Positions 55,239 to 64,000 of a stretch of DNA of 64,000 nt are shown piece by piece. Origin of the DNA: Lonicera japonica (lineage: Eukaryota > Streptophyta > Magnoliopsida > Dipsacales > Caprifoliaceae); NCBI GenBank assembly GCA_021464415.1, contig CM038466.1, positions 47,801,356-47,865,355 on the forward strand. Direction: 5' to 3'. The notes under the pieces were generated by a model. That model had not been told where the DNA came from and ran no database searches. It saw nothing but the letters and a program-made list of their open reading frames with translations. The first letter of the stretch is position 1; the number at the start of each line of letters is the position of its first letter. The position numbers and the translations under genes are program-made.

Positions 55239-56240
55239 ATGAACCAAATGTATTTTTGGCATTTACGCCTTGGTCATATTAATCTAAAAAGAATTCAAAA
55301 ACTTGTCGAAAATGGACCATTAGGTTCATTGGAAGTGGAGGCACTTCCAGTTTGTGAATCCTGTTTAGAAGGTAAAATGACTAAGATATCATTCTCTGCA
55401 AAAGGCTATAGCGCTAAAGAACAGTTAAAACTGGTTCACTCTGATTTGTATGGTTACATGAATGTCCAGACTAGAGGAGGCTTTGATTATTTCATCACAT
55501 TTGTAGATGATTGTTTAAAGTATAGATACATTTACTTAATGCGGCGTAAGTCTGAAGTCTTTGAGAAATTCAAAGAATTCAAGACAGAAATGGAGAAACG
55601 TCTAGAAAAATGTATCAAGTCACTACAATCAAATGGTGGTAGTGAATACCTCTTAGGATAGTTCAAGGAATACTTATTAGAGAATGGGATTACATCCAAG
55701 TTGTCTGCACCGGGGATGCCACAGCATGATGGTGTAGCAGAATGAAGGAATAAGACTCTTATAGAAATGGTAAGATCTATGATGAGTTATTCAGACCTAC
55801 CTGATTATTTTTGGGGATATGCTTTAAAAATAGCTGCATATATTCTGAATTTGGTACCATCAAAGTCAGTACCCATTACACCCATAGAATTGCGAACTGG
55901 GCGTAAGCCTAGTCTGCGGCATATTCGGGTATGGGATAGTCCAGCACATGTGCTGAAAGGTAATGCGGATAAGTTGGAATCAAGAACGAAAATGTGTTTC
56001 TTTGTTGCATGTCCAAAAGGAACCAAGCGTGGTTTATTGAATAATCCTCAAGAATATATTATTATTATTATCAATGCCAAATTCTTAGAAGAGGATTATA
56101 TCATAGACCATAAGCTTAGGAATAGTGTTGTTGTAGTGGAAATGAGAGGAGAGAAAAACATGGCACAATTCGTTTATACCTTTTGTACAAGAGGAAATAC
56201 CACAGTAAATGGATATCGACATTCCATTACCTCGTCGTAG
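55239..56240 (+). pseudogene. Copia integrase, broken, second catalytic Asp altered
   Basis: WHLRLGHINLKRIQKLVENG...CESCLEGK is the GAG-pre-integrase HHCC zinc region. HSDLYGYM holds the first catalytic Asp. At the second site the frame reads LQSNGGSEY where SD-GGEY is usual: Asp is replaced by Asn (GAT to AAT at about 55631). A TAG at 55659-55661 and a TGA near 55743 interrupt. [17 protein letters not shown] and the downstream [28 protein letters not shown] text show the rest of the domain. Confidence 0.85.
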
Positions 56241-56459
56241 TGGGAGGATTGCCGATACTTGTGCACATCTTAAACAAATCACTAATACGTAGGTTCTTGA
56301 ACCAGCACAACGTGTGGATAGTGAGTTAGTATGTTTAATATTTGCACAATGTACATAAACACAAGTAGTGCCTCGTCGTAGTGAGAGGGTTGTTCGTCAA
56401 CCTAGTCGTTTTATGTTCTTGGGAGAGTCTTATGACAAGGTCCCTGATGAATAAGAAAC

Positions 56460-57890
56460 GAACCATTTTTAACTACAATGAAGTACTTCAAGATAAAGAT
56501 ACAGAAAATGGCAAAGGGTTATGAAATCTGAAATGGAGTCCATGTACTCTAACAAAGTCTGGGATCTTGTAAAACCACCCGAATGGATAAAACTTATCTG
56601 ATGCAAGTGGGTATATAAGAGACAGAGAGGATTAGACGGGCTTAAATTAAGGCTTGTTGCTAAAAGGGTTCACTCAGAAAGAAGGGAATCGATTATGATG
56701 AAACCTTTTCGCCGGTAGCCATGCCAAAGTCTATTCAGATTCTCATATCCATTGCGGCTCATCTTGATTATGAGATTTGGCAAGTGGATGTCAAGACAGA
56801 TTTCCTTAATGGAAGTCTTGATAAAAGCATCTATATGATGCAACCAGAAGGATTCATAGTAAAAGGCCAAGAGCACATGTTGTGCAAGCTCAAGAAGCCC
56901 ATTTATGGACTTAAGCAAGTGTCTATATCTTGGAACATCTTTTTTGACCATGCAATCAAATCTTTTGGTTTTGATCAATGTTCGGATGAGTCTTGTGTGT
57001 ACAAAAGGCGTAACCGAAGCGCGGTGGTATTCTAGGTATTGTATGTGGATAATATCTTACTTATTGGAAGCCATATGTGAATATTATCTTCAGTGAGGGT
57101 ATGGTTAACAAGTCAATTCGATATGAAGGGCTTAGGAGAAGCCAATCACATCCTTGGTATTAAGCTTATGCGAGATTGGAAAAATAGGATGTTGGGCTTA
57201 TCCAAAGTACTTACGTCGATACAATTATTGCCAAAGTTAGTATACAAGATTCTAAGAAAGGGTTTATCCCTTTTTAGGTATGGAATCACTCTATCCAAGA
57301 TCAATGTCATAAGACACATGATGAGATAGAGAGGATGAGGGGAATTCCTTATGCTTCGGCAGTGGGAAGCCTTATGTATGCTATATTGTCTACTAGACTA
57401 GACATTTGCTTTACCGTTGGTATGGTTAGCAGATATCAGTCTAATCCAGAAAAAGAACACTGGACTGCGGTAAAACATATACTTCAGTACCTTAAAAGGA
57501 CTCAAGATTTTATGTTGGTTTACCAGGCAAACAGTCTAGTACCTGTTGGATACACAGACAAGGATTTTTAGTCAGAAGTTAGGATTCCAGAAAGTCAACA
57601 TCAGGTTATGTGTTTACTCTAAGAGGTGGAGTCATTAGTTGGAGGAGTATCAAACAATCATGCATTGCTGACTCCACCATGAAAGCTGAATATGTGGCTA
57701 CTTTAGAAGTAGCTAAGGCAGCGGTTTGGCTCAGGAACTTCCATATGAATCTAGATGTGGCACCTTCAGTGTTATAAGCTATTTCACTTTATTTTGATAA
57801 TAGTGAAACAGTTGCGAACTCGAAAGAGCCGAGGATTCATAAGAAGGGAAAACAGATAGAGTGTTCACGTTGAGGGAATGGGAGTGAGAT
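56460..57890 (+). pseudogene. Copia reverse transcriptase and RNase H, broken, YVDD altered
   Basis: RT text: TFSPVAM, QVDVKTDFLNGSLD, IYMMQPEGF, LKKPIYGLKQ, then LYVDNILLIG where YVDD is expected; the second Asp codon reads AAT (57051-57053). RNase H text: YASAVGSLMYAILSTR (57345), VSRYQSNPEKEHW, LKRTQDFMLVY, then, in another frame, [12 protein letters not shown] and [11 protein letters not shown] with the catalytic Glu. At least five stops and several frame changes. Confidence 0.85.
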
Positions 57891-57914
57891 GCATAGTTGC
57901 ATGACTTTGAGTCT

Positions 57915-57925
57915 AAGTGGGAGAT
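57915..57925 (+). other. Polypurine tract of the copia element
   Basis: AAGTGGGAGAT just before LTR start TGTTAG; AAGTGGGAGATTGTTAG is a common copia junction. Confidence 0.8.
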
Positions 57926-60900
57926 TGTTAGAGTGATATACTAAAAGCCATAATTTTCTTGTTGGTTTGGATATGTTATAAACTTGGTTTTGCTATTTTA
58001 ATGAGAATCTTTATGGGCAATGTGAACACCTCATTTTGCGACCCCCGTAAGAATCCTAATTTCCAAAGAAATGAACACACATGCATGCACAAGCATTATT
58101 AGATGCACACATACTTTGTACATGTGACACAAGTCAAAGAAGAAAGCCGAAAGGACCCCGGATGAGAAGTTACAGAATTATCGAAAATTGCTGGAACCGA
58201 AAACCGTCAAAACTCCTGTAAACTTGTGAAAGGAGATTTACGCATTTTGGATCATCCTCAAACTTTGAGAGTTGTTAGACATTATCAAAAGGAGTAGTAT
58301 ACTCGAAAATAAGCTCAATCCGACGGTTGAATCTCCGAAAATTTAGAAAATCATGAGTATGTTTTGGTTTATTAAATGGAGGTCTTCTCGAAGTTAAAAT
58401 GGACTGAAATTTGGTCAATAGATAGGTCTTATCATGAGGAAGAACATATTAAAATTTCAGCTTTTTCGGACATGGGATCCTCAAGAATCAATTTGTCTAC
58501 CGTGCAATTCTAGTCGAAATGTCCTTCGTATCAAATTAAAATAAATATAGGCCTTTCCGAATTCTGATCGACCTCAAATTTGGACACAAGATAGAAAACA
58601 TTTGGAGGGAAAACATATCCAAAATTCAGCATAATCCAACGGTTATAAGTTCAGTTCTCGAGGTTGTTGTACGCAAGTACATTTCCTACGCGGGAACAAA
58701 CTCTTTGTACTAATTCGAGGAGACCGAGTCCTTCCCAAACTCCGATCGTCTTCAAATTTTTACAGGGTCTAAAATACTTATACTGTCAATATATATACAA
58801 AATTCAGCATGATCCAATGGTGAGAACCTGACTTTTCATGCAAACAAGGGACCTTGTCTACAACAAGTACATTTCCTACGCGGAAACAAACTCTTCGTAC
58901 CAATCAGAACGAAAGGAGACCTTACCGATTTCTGATCGACCTGAAACTTTTACACGATCTAGAAGACTTCTATTTTCAACACATATCCAAAAATCAGGAT
59001 GATCCAATGGTGGGAATGCTTCTCGATAAGTTCCAAGAGTCCTAGTTGCAATCTCTTTTCTTGCTCTCCAAGTATTTTGACAACTATAAATAGACCCCCC
59101 CCTCCATTCATATTTTTCATCAACAATTAAGGGAATTTCGTGGTACACACCAAGAGACCCTTATTCTTCCCCTCCAAGGAGGCTCAGGTATAATTTTCTC
59201 TCTCTTCTTTTAATTATTCGTCGGTTTTATAATTTATATTTTTGTCTGCATAATTTATATCACTTGATAGCTTTTCAAAACCTTTTTTCAAATTGTTTTT
59301 CAAAACTAAAGGCGTATAATAAACCCTAATCCAATTTCAAAATAGTATTATTACTTTCTTACTTTTTCAAAAGTCCGAATTAACGGTATTGTTATACGAA
59401 GGAATCAATAATCGCTATATATTCAATCTAACTCATAGATTGCGGTGTATATGTGATAAATACTCGATTATGAGAGCACTAGTACCATCTATACCGGTTT
59501 AATCAATAGACTGTGGTACACGATCGGTCAACTCGCCTCATATTACATCGAATATAAGATTCCACATTGAATCAGTTTCCAAAAAGCCCAATGCTTTACA
59601 AAATCACTTGTTTCACTGCATCTATTATTATCAAATTCTCTTTTTCAAATCACACACACACACACACACTTATTTTTAAAATCATGGGCGAATTAGGAAA
59701 CACATCGTTTTCATCCCATCCCCAAAATTCCGATTTCTAAGGCAAGCACGAAAAGCTATAAAGTAATAGCAATAACATGCAAGAATTGAATTATAACGCA
59801 CGCATATCCTACTCAAGAGACCAAAAGGGCGAATTGGGTGCCTAACACCTTCCCGATTCGTAACTTAATCTCCGAACTTCGAATCAACTGGTTTCGCATA
59901 CATTGTGTATAAGAGGATATTTAGTCCATAAATACGTCTCTTTTACACAAACCTTTTTTGTTTGTTTAGTAAAACAAACTGGCGACTCTTATTCATTTAA
60001 AAACCTAATTTTTAAAGCAACAACGGAACCGCCGCCCACGAGGACCCCCAGGCGTCGAGAACGCGGGTTCTCACAAGCAATGGTTGCATTATATTATTTA
60101 TTTAAATATTGTGCATGTGTGTCTTTTATTCCATATAGTAGATGATTGGATGTGTAGAGTATAGCTTACACACAGAAGATCATATTATTGGTTTTGTGGA
60201 ATATAAGTTTAATGGTTCACAGTCTTAGATGGAATTGGACACCCATCGGTAGGATTGTAGCACAAGTTTTAGTAGTTTATCATAACTACAGGAAACGGTA
60301 TAGTTTTAACTCGTTGTGCTAGTACACTTTGTGTGTATTGAATAGGACCAGTTTAGGTTAATTGTTTTTATATACTGACTATATAAAACAATTTAAAATC
60401 CTATGGTTATTATGATTACTTATGCTCTTAATCTTGAAATAATTAATAGACATATATATGTAGTGTTTGTTGTTTTGACTCATTAAGAGTGAGATTCATT
60501 TATGGATCAATAATCTTCGTGAATTGGATGACGACACTATATGTATGATGAATATTAATTATTGATGGAATCCACGTCCCGGTATAGGGATTGATGATAG
60601 CCCCTTGAGAAGCTTATAAGTTTTGATCATGTCAAACCCTGTAGGTGGATTATGTTAATCCAACATGTCAAATAAGTTAAGTGGTAGGCTCAAGGATTAA
60701 GAAGTCCTTTAAATATAATTGTCAGTAATTTAATTTAAATGACGGTTATCTATAATCTTAAAGTGGGGAGAATAATAAGTATTTAATAACAAGGAGCTCG
60801 AAATATAATTTTGAGATAAGGACGAGAGTGCAATTATAATTCTTTAGTGGTGTGAATTATAGTTTATGGAAGGAACTAATCAATGGTGGAATTAGGATTC

Positions 60901-61448
60901 CAACTTTCCATAGGAAGCTCAAACACTTATTTCTCCTTAAGGTCCCTATTGTAGCCTTATATATACGCCGGCCTTATCTCTTCTCAAATAACAATAATTC
61001 TCATGAGTTAGGGTTTACTCTATTGAGAGAGGAGAAAATCTTGGTGATACCGTAGCCCACACTCGGTGCAAGATTTGATGGCGGAAGGAATACGATAGAA
61101 GATCTTTAGGTTTTCGGCACGGCAATCGTAAATCAATCGTAACTTTTTATCGCACCGTTGGATGGGGATGATTTTTGGATATGTCGTTCAGAACGCAAAG
61201 TTACTAAAATTGCGCGAAAAATCAGAACGATCAAAAGTCGTTTTTGTGGCGAAAACAATCGATTTTTGCAGCCCAGCGAGAATTAAGAAATATGACCAAA
61301 TCACAATCTGATGCTTTCAAACCCTAGTCTCCGGATCCTCTACATGATCCACAAAGGTGAAATCCCTTTATTCTTATAGGGTTTTAGTAAAGTATTTTGT
61401 TCAATCTATACGTAACATCAAACGATCCTATATTTACTGTCTCTATCA
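57926..61448 (+). repeat. 3' LTR of the copia element, split by a solo LTR
   Basis: 57926-58020 and 60076-61448 together match 51056-52515. The gap is a 2055-bp Tat-type LTR. Removing it and one copy of the target duplication restores collinearity with the 5' LTR at ...atgggcaatggttgcatt.... Small indels and scattered substitutions distinguish the two LTRs. Confidence 0.9.
58021..60075 (+). mobile_element. Solo Tat-type LTR inside the copia 3' LTR
   Basis: Starts TGTGAACACCTCATTTTGCG and ends GAACGCGGGTTCTCACA. Flanked by GGCAA (58016-58020) and AGCAA (60076-60080), a 5-bp target duplication with one change; the uninterrupted copia 5' LTR shows the empty site. TATAAATA at 59085-59092 is the probable promoter. 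A 45-base unit with tacatttcctacgcgg occurs twice (about 58677 and 58867). A CA microsatellite lies at about 59650. Confidence 0.9.
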
Positions 61449-61833
61449 ATATGTTGGATTTGTGAATACGCTCTATGAACCTTGTCCATTTTGGTTTAGC
61501 ATTCCGATATGCTTGGAAGTTGTTCCGTTTTGAATTCCCAACCATGGTTGTTTTTGAGTTAGTAAAGGGTTATGTGCCTCATCATGTGGACATACCGTAT
61601 TGATAATATCCTCTCAAGAGTGTGCAAGAGGGTTCTAGCCTTGTATTTTTGTTTCTCTTCATTTAAGGAGGTGGTACCTCCTAATGTGAGCCATAGATTT
61701 CAATTTGTTTCGTTTATAGTCGCGGTTCCTTCTTTGAAGGAGGGGAGACCTAGTGCAAGTTCGAAACCTATAGGTTTTCTTGCCTCGTACTCCAATTAAT
61801 TTTGAGGACGAAATTTGTTTAAGGAGGGGAGGT
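61449..61833 (+). pseudogene. 3' end of a Tekay/Del-type Ty3/gypsy element
   Basis: Just before the LTR the sequence reads aattttgaggacgaaatttgtttaaggaggggagg, giving NFEDEI-L-RGG, the well-known end of Tekay/Del polyproteins plus the polypurine tract AAGGAGGGGAGG (61821-61832). The preceding 300 bases have a 75-residue open frame (61572-61799) without a recognisable chromodomain. The copia element inserted upstream of this point; the left part of the Tekay element is not identifiable at 50821-51055. Confidence 0.65.
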
Positions 61834-64000
61834 TGTAACACCCCGTTCTTCCGTTTCCTCGTAGTTGCCTTCATTCATTTGTAAATTTCACCTCGGGTGG
61901 TGAAATCTTGTATTGACGAGCCTCGTAGTGTTCTAGCACTTCGTATTAGTCATATCAGTCTGCCTACACTTGTGTGAATGATCATTTAGTGATTAGGGTG
62001 GTCTGAATCAATATTGGTCTTTATATCGTAAGTTTCGGTCTTACGCGATTTCTTGTTTTTAGCCAACTTTGGGGCAGCATAACTTTCTCGTATTTTATTC
62101 GATTTGGCTGTCATTTATTCTTATGTTTAGGTTTCATACCACTCGACAACTTTCATGTTTTTACCGAAAGCTAATTCGCATTCCTCATTGGTCAAAACAG
62201 CGTCCGAAATAGGTTGGTTAATAAAATCTAGCCATTTGGTAGAGCTTCGGCAGAGCGCTGTCTTCGGAGGATTTCTAGGAATTATCCATCATGAATTTGG
62301 GGAGACTTCCTCTTAGGAAGTTGTAGATCTTTGAATTAGCTTTTCGTGGACATAAAGATCACCCCAATCCGAGTTTTCTGAGAAAGAAGTTATGACCAAA
62401 CTACCAAAAGTGGTAAGTGCTGTGAAATAAGCTGTGGCTAAGAGCTCCCAAGATCGATTTTGGAGCCTTGTGTGTCGAATTTTAACCCTATTTTCTCACC
62501 ATTTATCACTCCAAAACCCCTAACTCGACCCATCCACTTAGTATCTTCGAGAGGGAGAAAAAGGAAGCCTTTGAGAGAGAATTAAAGAGATTCTCATCTC
62601 TATATCATCACTACACAAAATCAACAACAAATTAACACCAAATCAACCCTCCTATCACCATTCATCATCTTCCTCACCACCACCTCCATGGCTAGGTTTC
62701 CAAAAAAGGGGAAAGCTCAAGAATAACTCAATTTAACTCGGTCTACCACTCAAAATTCAGATGAAAAGCTCTAACCAGGTGGGAACAATAGTATTACAAT
62801 ATGTTTTCAAGTTATTACACCTTATTCACTTCGAATCAAATCTTATGTGATGATTTTGTACATAATTTTCTACAAATGCATGTTCATGGGGTTTAGGTTA
62901 GATAGAACTCAAATTGATGATTGATATTGACGGGTTAACTTTCCAATTATGTGATTTAACCATCAAACCCAGGTTTTGGTTCGTATACATAAGGATCCCT
63001 CATGAACCCTCCTTGTAGCTAAGTGTATGAACCCAAAATTTGGGATTTTGGGATTGGGGCATATAGGACGGTTGATTGTGAGTCATTAATGACATAAATA
63101 CATAGATTCTCCATTAGAAGGGATGGTAGAACATTATTTACGATATTTGTACCAAGAAGTCACTAAGGAGGAATAATACAATATAGCCTTTGAAACTAAC
63201 TTATTGTATGGGCGTAGTAAACACTAATAATGATGATATAACCTTGGTATACCCTCGAACTGGTAGCTACTTGGTTTGGTGGGTTGTGAATTACCATAAT
63301 TCTAAGTATATAAAGTTAACGTGCCTTGAACTTATCGGTCAAACGAGAATCACACTAGTTAACGTTTAAATTGGCACGGTGGCTAGAGGACCATTATAAC
63401 ACACAACGGCTATAGTTTTACCTCTATAAATTGCCACGAAACATAGCTTGTCATTAAAGAACCGATTGTCCAAATAGTATGAATAACAAGAAGGGGGAAA
63501 GGCCTTGGATAATATCACGATGATCATAATGTTGATAAACAAATAGTGGGTTGTGTTGTATTGTATTTATATTTGTGATTAGCCATGTGTGTGATGGATT
63601 GTGTTGGCCTTTCAGTGCATTGTTGATATATTGCAGTTTCATAATAGTAAGGCCGGGGGCACCGAGCTATAAATGCCAAGCCAGAGGTACCGGGATATAA
63701 ATACCAGGCCGGGAGTACCGGCACTAGTTATAGCTGGAGTGGAGCCACCCAAAACGGACAAGGGAAAGGGCTACCCAGTACAGTACAGTGGTAGCCGCCT
63801 GTTTATATTATCGTATTGATGCATATTGCCTTTTCACGGATGAGTGTTCGTAGTCCTATTTCTAGTAGCTTCCTTGGCTTGTGTATTAGTTCGTGTGGCT
63901 CTATCAATAGGACTATGTGTTCTGGGAAGTAGTAGCCCTACACTTAGGTGAAAGACCCTAAGGTAGTTCCATCCTTGGAGGAAGTGCTTGTACGGGTGTT
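61834..64000 (+). repeat. Tekay/Del-type 3' LTR, continues beyond the window
   Basis: Starts TGTAACACCCCG immediately after the polypurine tract and is collinear with 1448-3600 (ggtgaaat-ttg, cctc-tagtgttctagc, tctcaccatttatcac, gtgggaaca-tag). At least 2167 bp are present; the end lies outside. No primer-binding site context, so it is a 3' LTR. Confidence 0.85.
63640..63722 (+). repeat. Tandem repeat in the Tekay-type LTR, ~28-base units
   Basis: Three units: gccgggggcaccgagctataaatgcc, gccagaggtaccgggatataaatacc and gccgggagtaccggc. They occupy a position comparable to the repeats near 3300-3360 in the related LTR. Confidence 0.75.

Larger units (their letters stand above)
51056..61448 (+). 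mobile_element. Ty1/copia retrotransposon, defective, with nested LTR in its 3' LTR
   Basis: 5' LTR (51056-52515), primer-binding site, 1.4-kb leader, then gag, protease, integrase, RT, RNase H in the Ty1/copia order, polypurine tract and 3' LTR (57926-61448, with 58021-60075 being a foreign insert). Integrase before RT is diagnostic for copia. The coding region has many stops and frameshifts and altered catalytic residues. No matching 5-bp duplication was found at its outer ends (ttagt / atatg). Confidence 0.9.

Noticed and set aside
1..64000. Search for an undescribed multi-gene system such as a defence or biosynthetic cluster.
   Set aside because: No intact host genes or co-oriented non-transposon ORFs exist here; the content is nested transposons and receptor pseudogenes.

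Overview
The window is AT-rich nuclear DNA from a flowering plant, probably a eudicot; the species cannot be named from sequence alone. The evidence is the repeat content: Ty3/gypsy elements of the Tekay/Del, Athila, Tat/Ogre and apparently CRM types, a Ty1/copia element primed by initiator-Met tRNA, a CACTA terminus, Tourist-like and Mutator-like inverted-repeat elements, a TRIM, a SINE-like unit and decayed LRR receptor kinases. I found no intact host gene. Nearly every coding trace is a broken transposon ORF or an LRR-kinase pseudogene.

Layout. 1-1447 is a decayed LRR fragment plus flank, paralogous to 33880-34802. At 1448-8606 a long Tekay-type LTR carries a nested solo LTR (4151-7181, target duplication GCTAG) and a 418-bp TRIM (7718-8135, target duplication ATTCC). 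9.0-14.2 kb holds inverted-repeat DNA elements: a Tourist-like MITE, then a 3.4-kb element with long terminal inverted repeats containing a full-length foldback, a second Mutator-like element with 9-bp target duplications and another MITE. 15.1-18.3 kb holds two degenerate minus-strand Ty3 fragments. 20106-32905 is a minus-strand Athila-like element with recognisable gag, protease, RT, RNase H and integrase plus two extra ORFs beyond pol; its 5' LTR has landed in the kinase N-lobe of an LRR-RLK (32906-34430).

34.8-41 kb holds a small hairpin-rich MITE, a 1.9-kb Tat-type LTR and a Tekay-type 5' LTR with its primer-binding site. 42.3-43.9 kb has a SINE-like unit and a lone CACTA end. 44-50.8 kb is a Tat/Ogre-like cluster: a gag-protease ORF with a G-patch that runs straight into a polypurine tract and LTR, that LTR interrupted by an inverted copy of itself, then a primer-binding site and leader. 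51056-61448 is a Ty1/copia element whose 3' LTR is split by another Tat-type LTR. 61449-64000 is the 3' end and LTR of another Tekay-type element, running off the window.

The genes do not form a pathway. The window records successive insertions, LTR recombination and decay. Most premature stops in the Athila reading frame look like C-to-T (or G-to-A) changes, as expected of methylated, silenced DNA. The pattern I find least explained is that several unrelated elements carry, at one position each, small arrays of short palindromic or repeated 'words' whose sequence differs from element to element.
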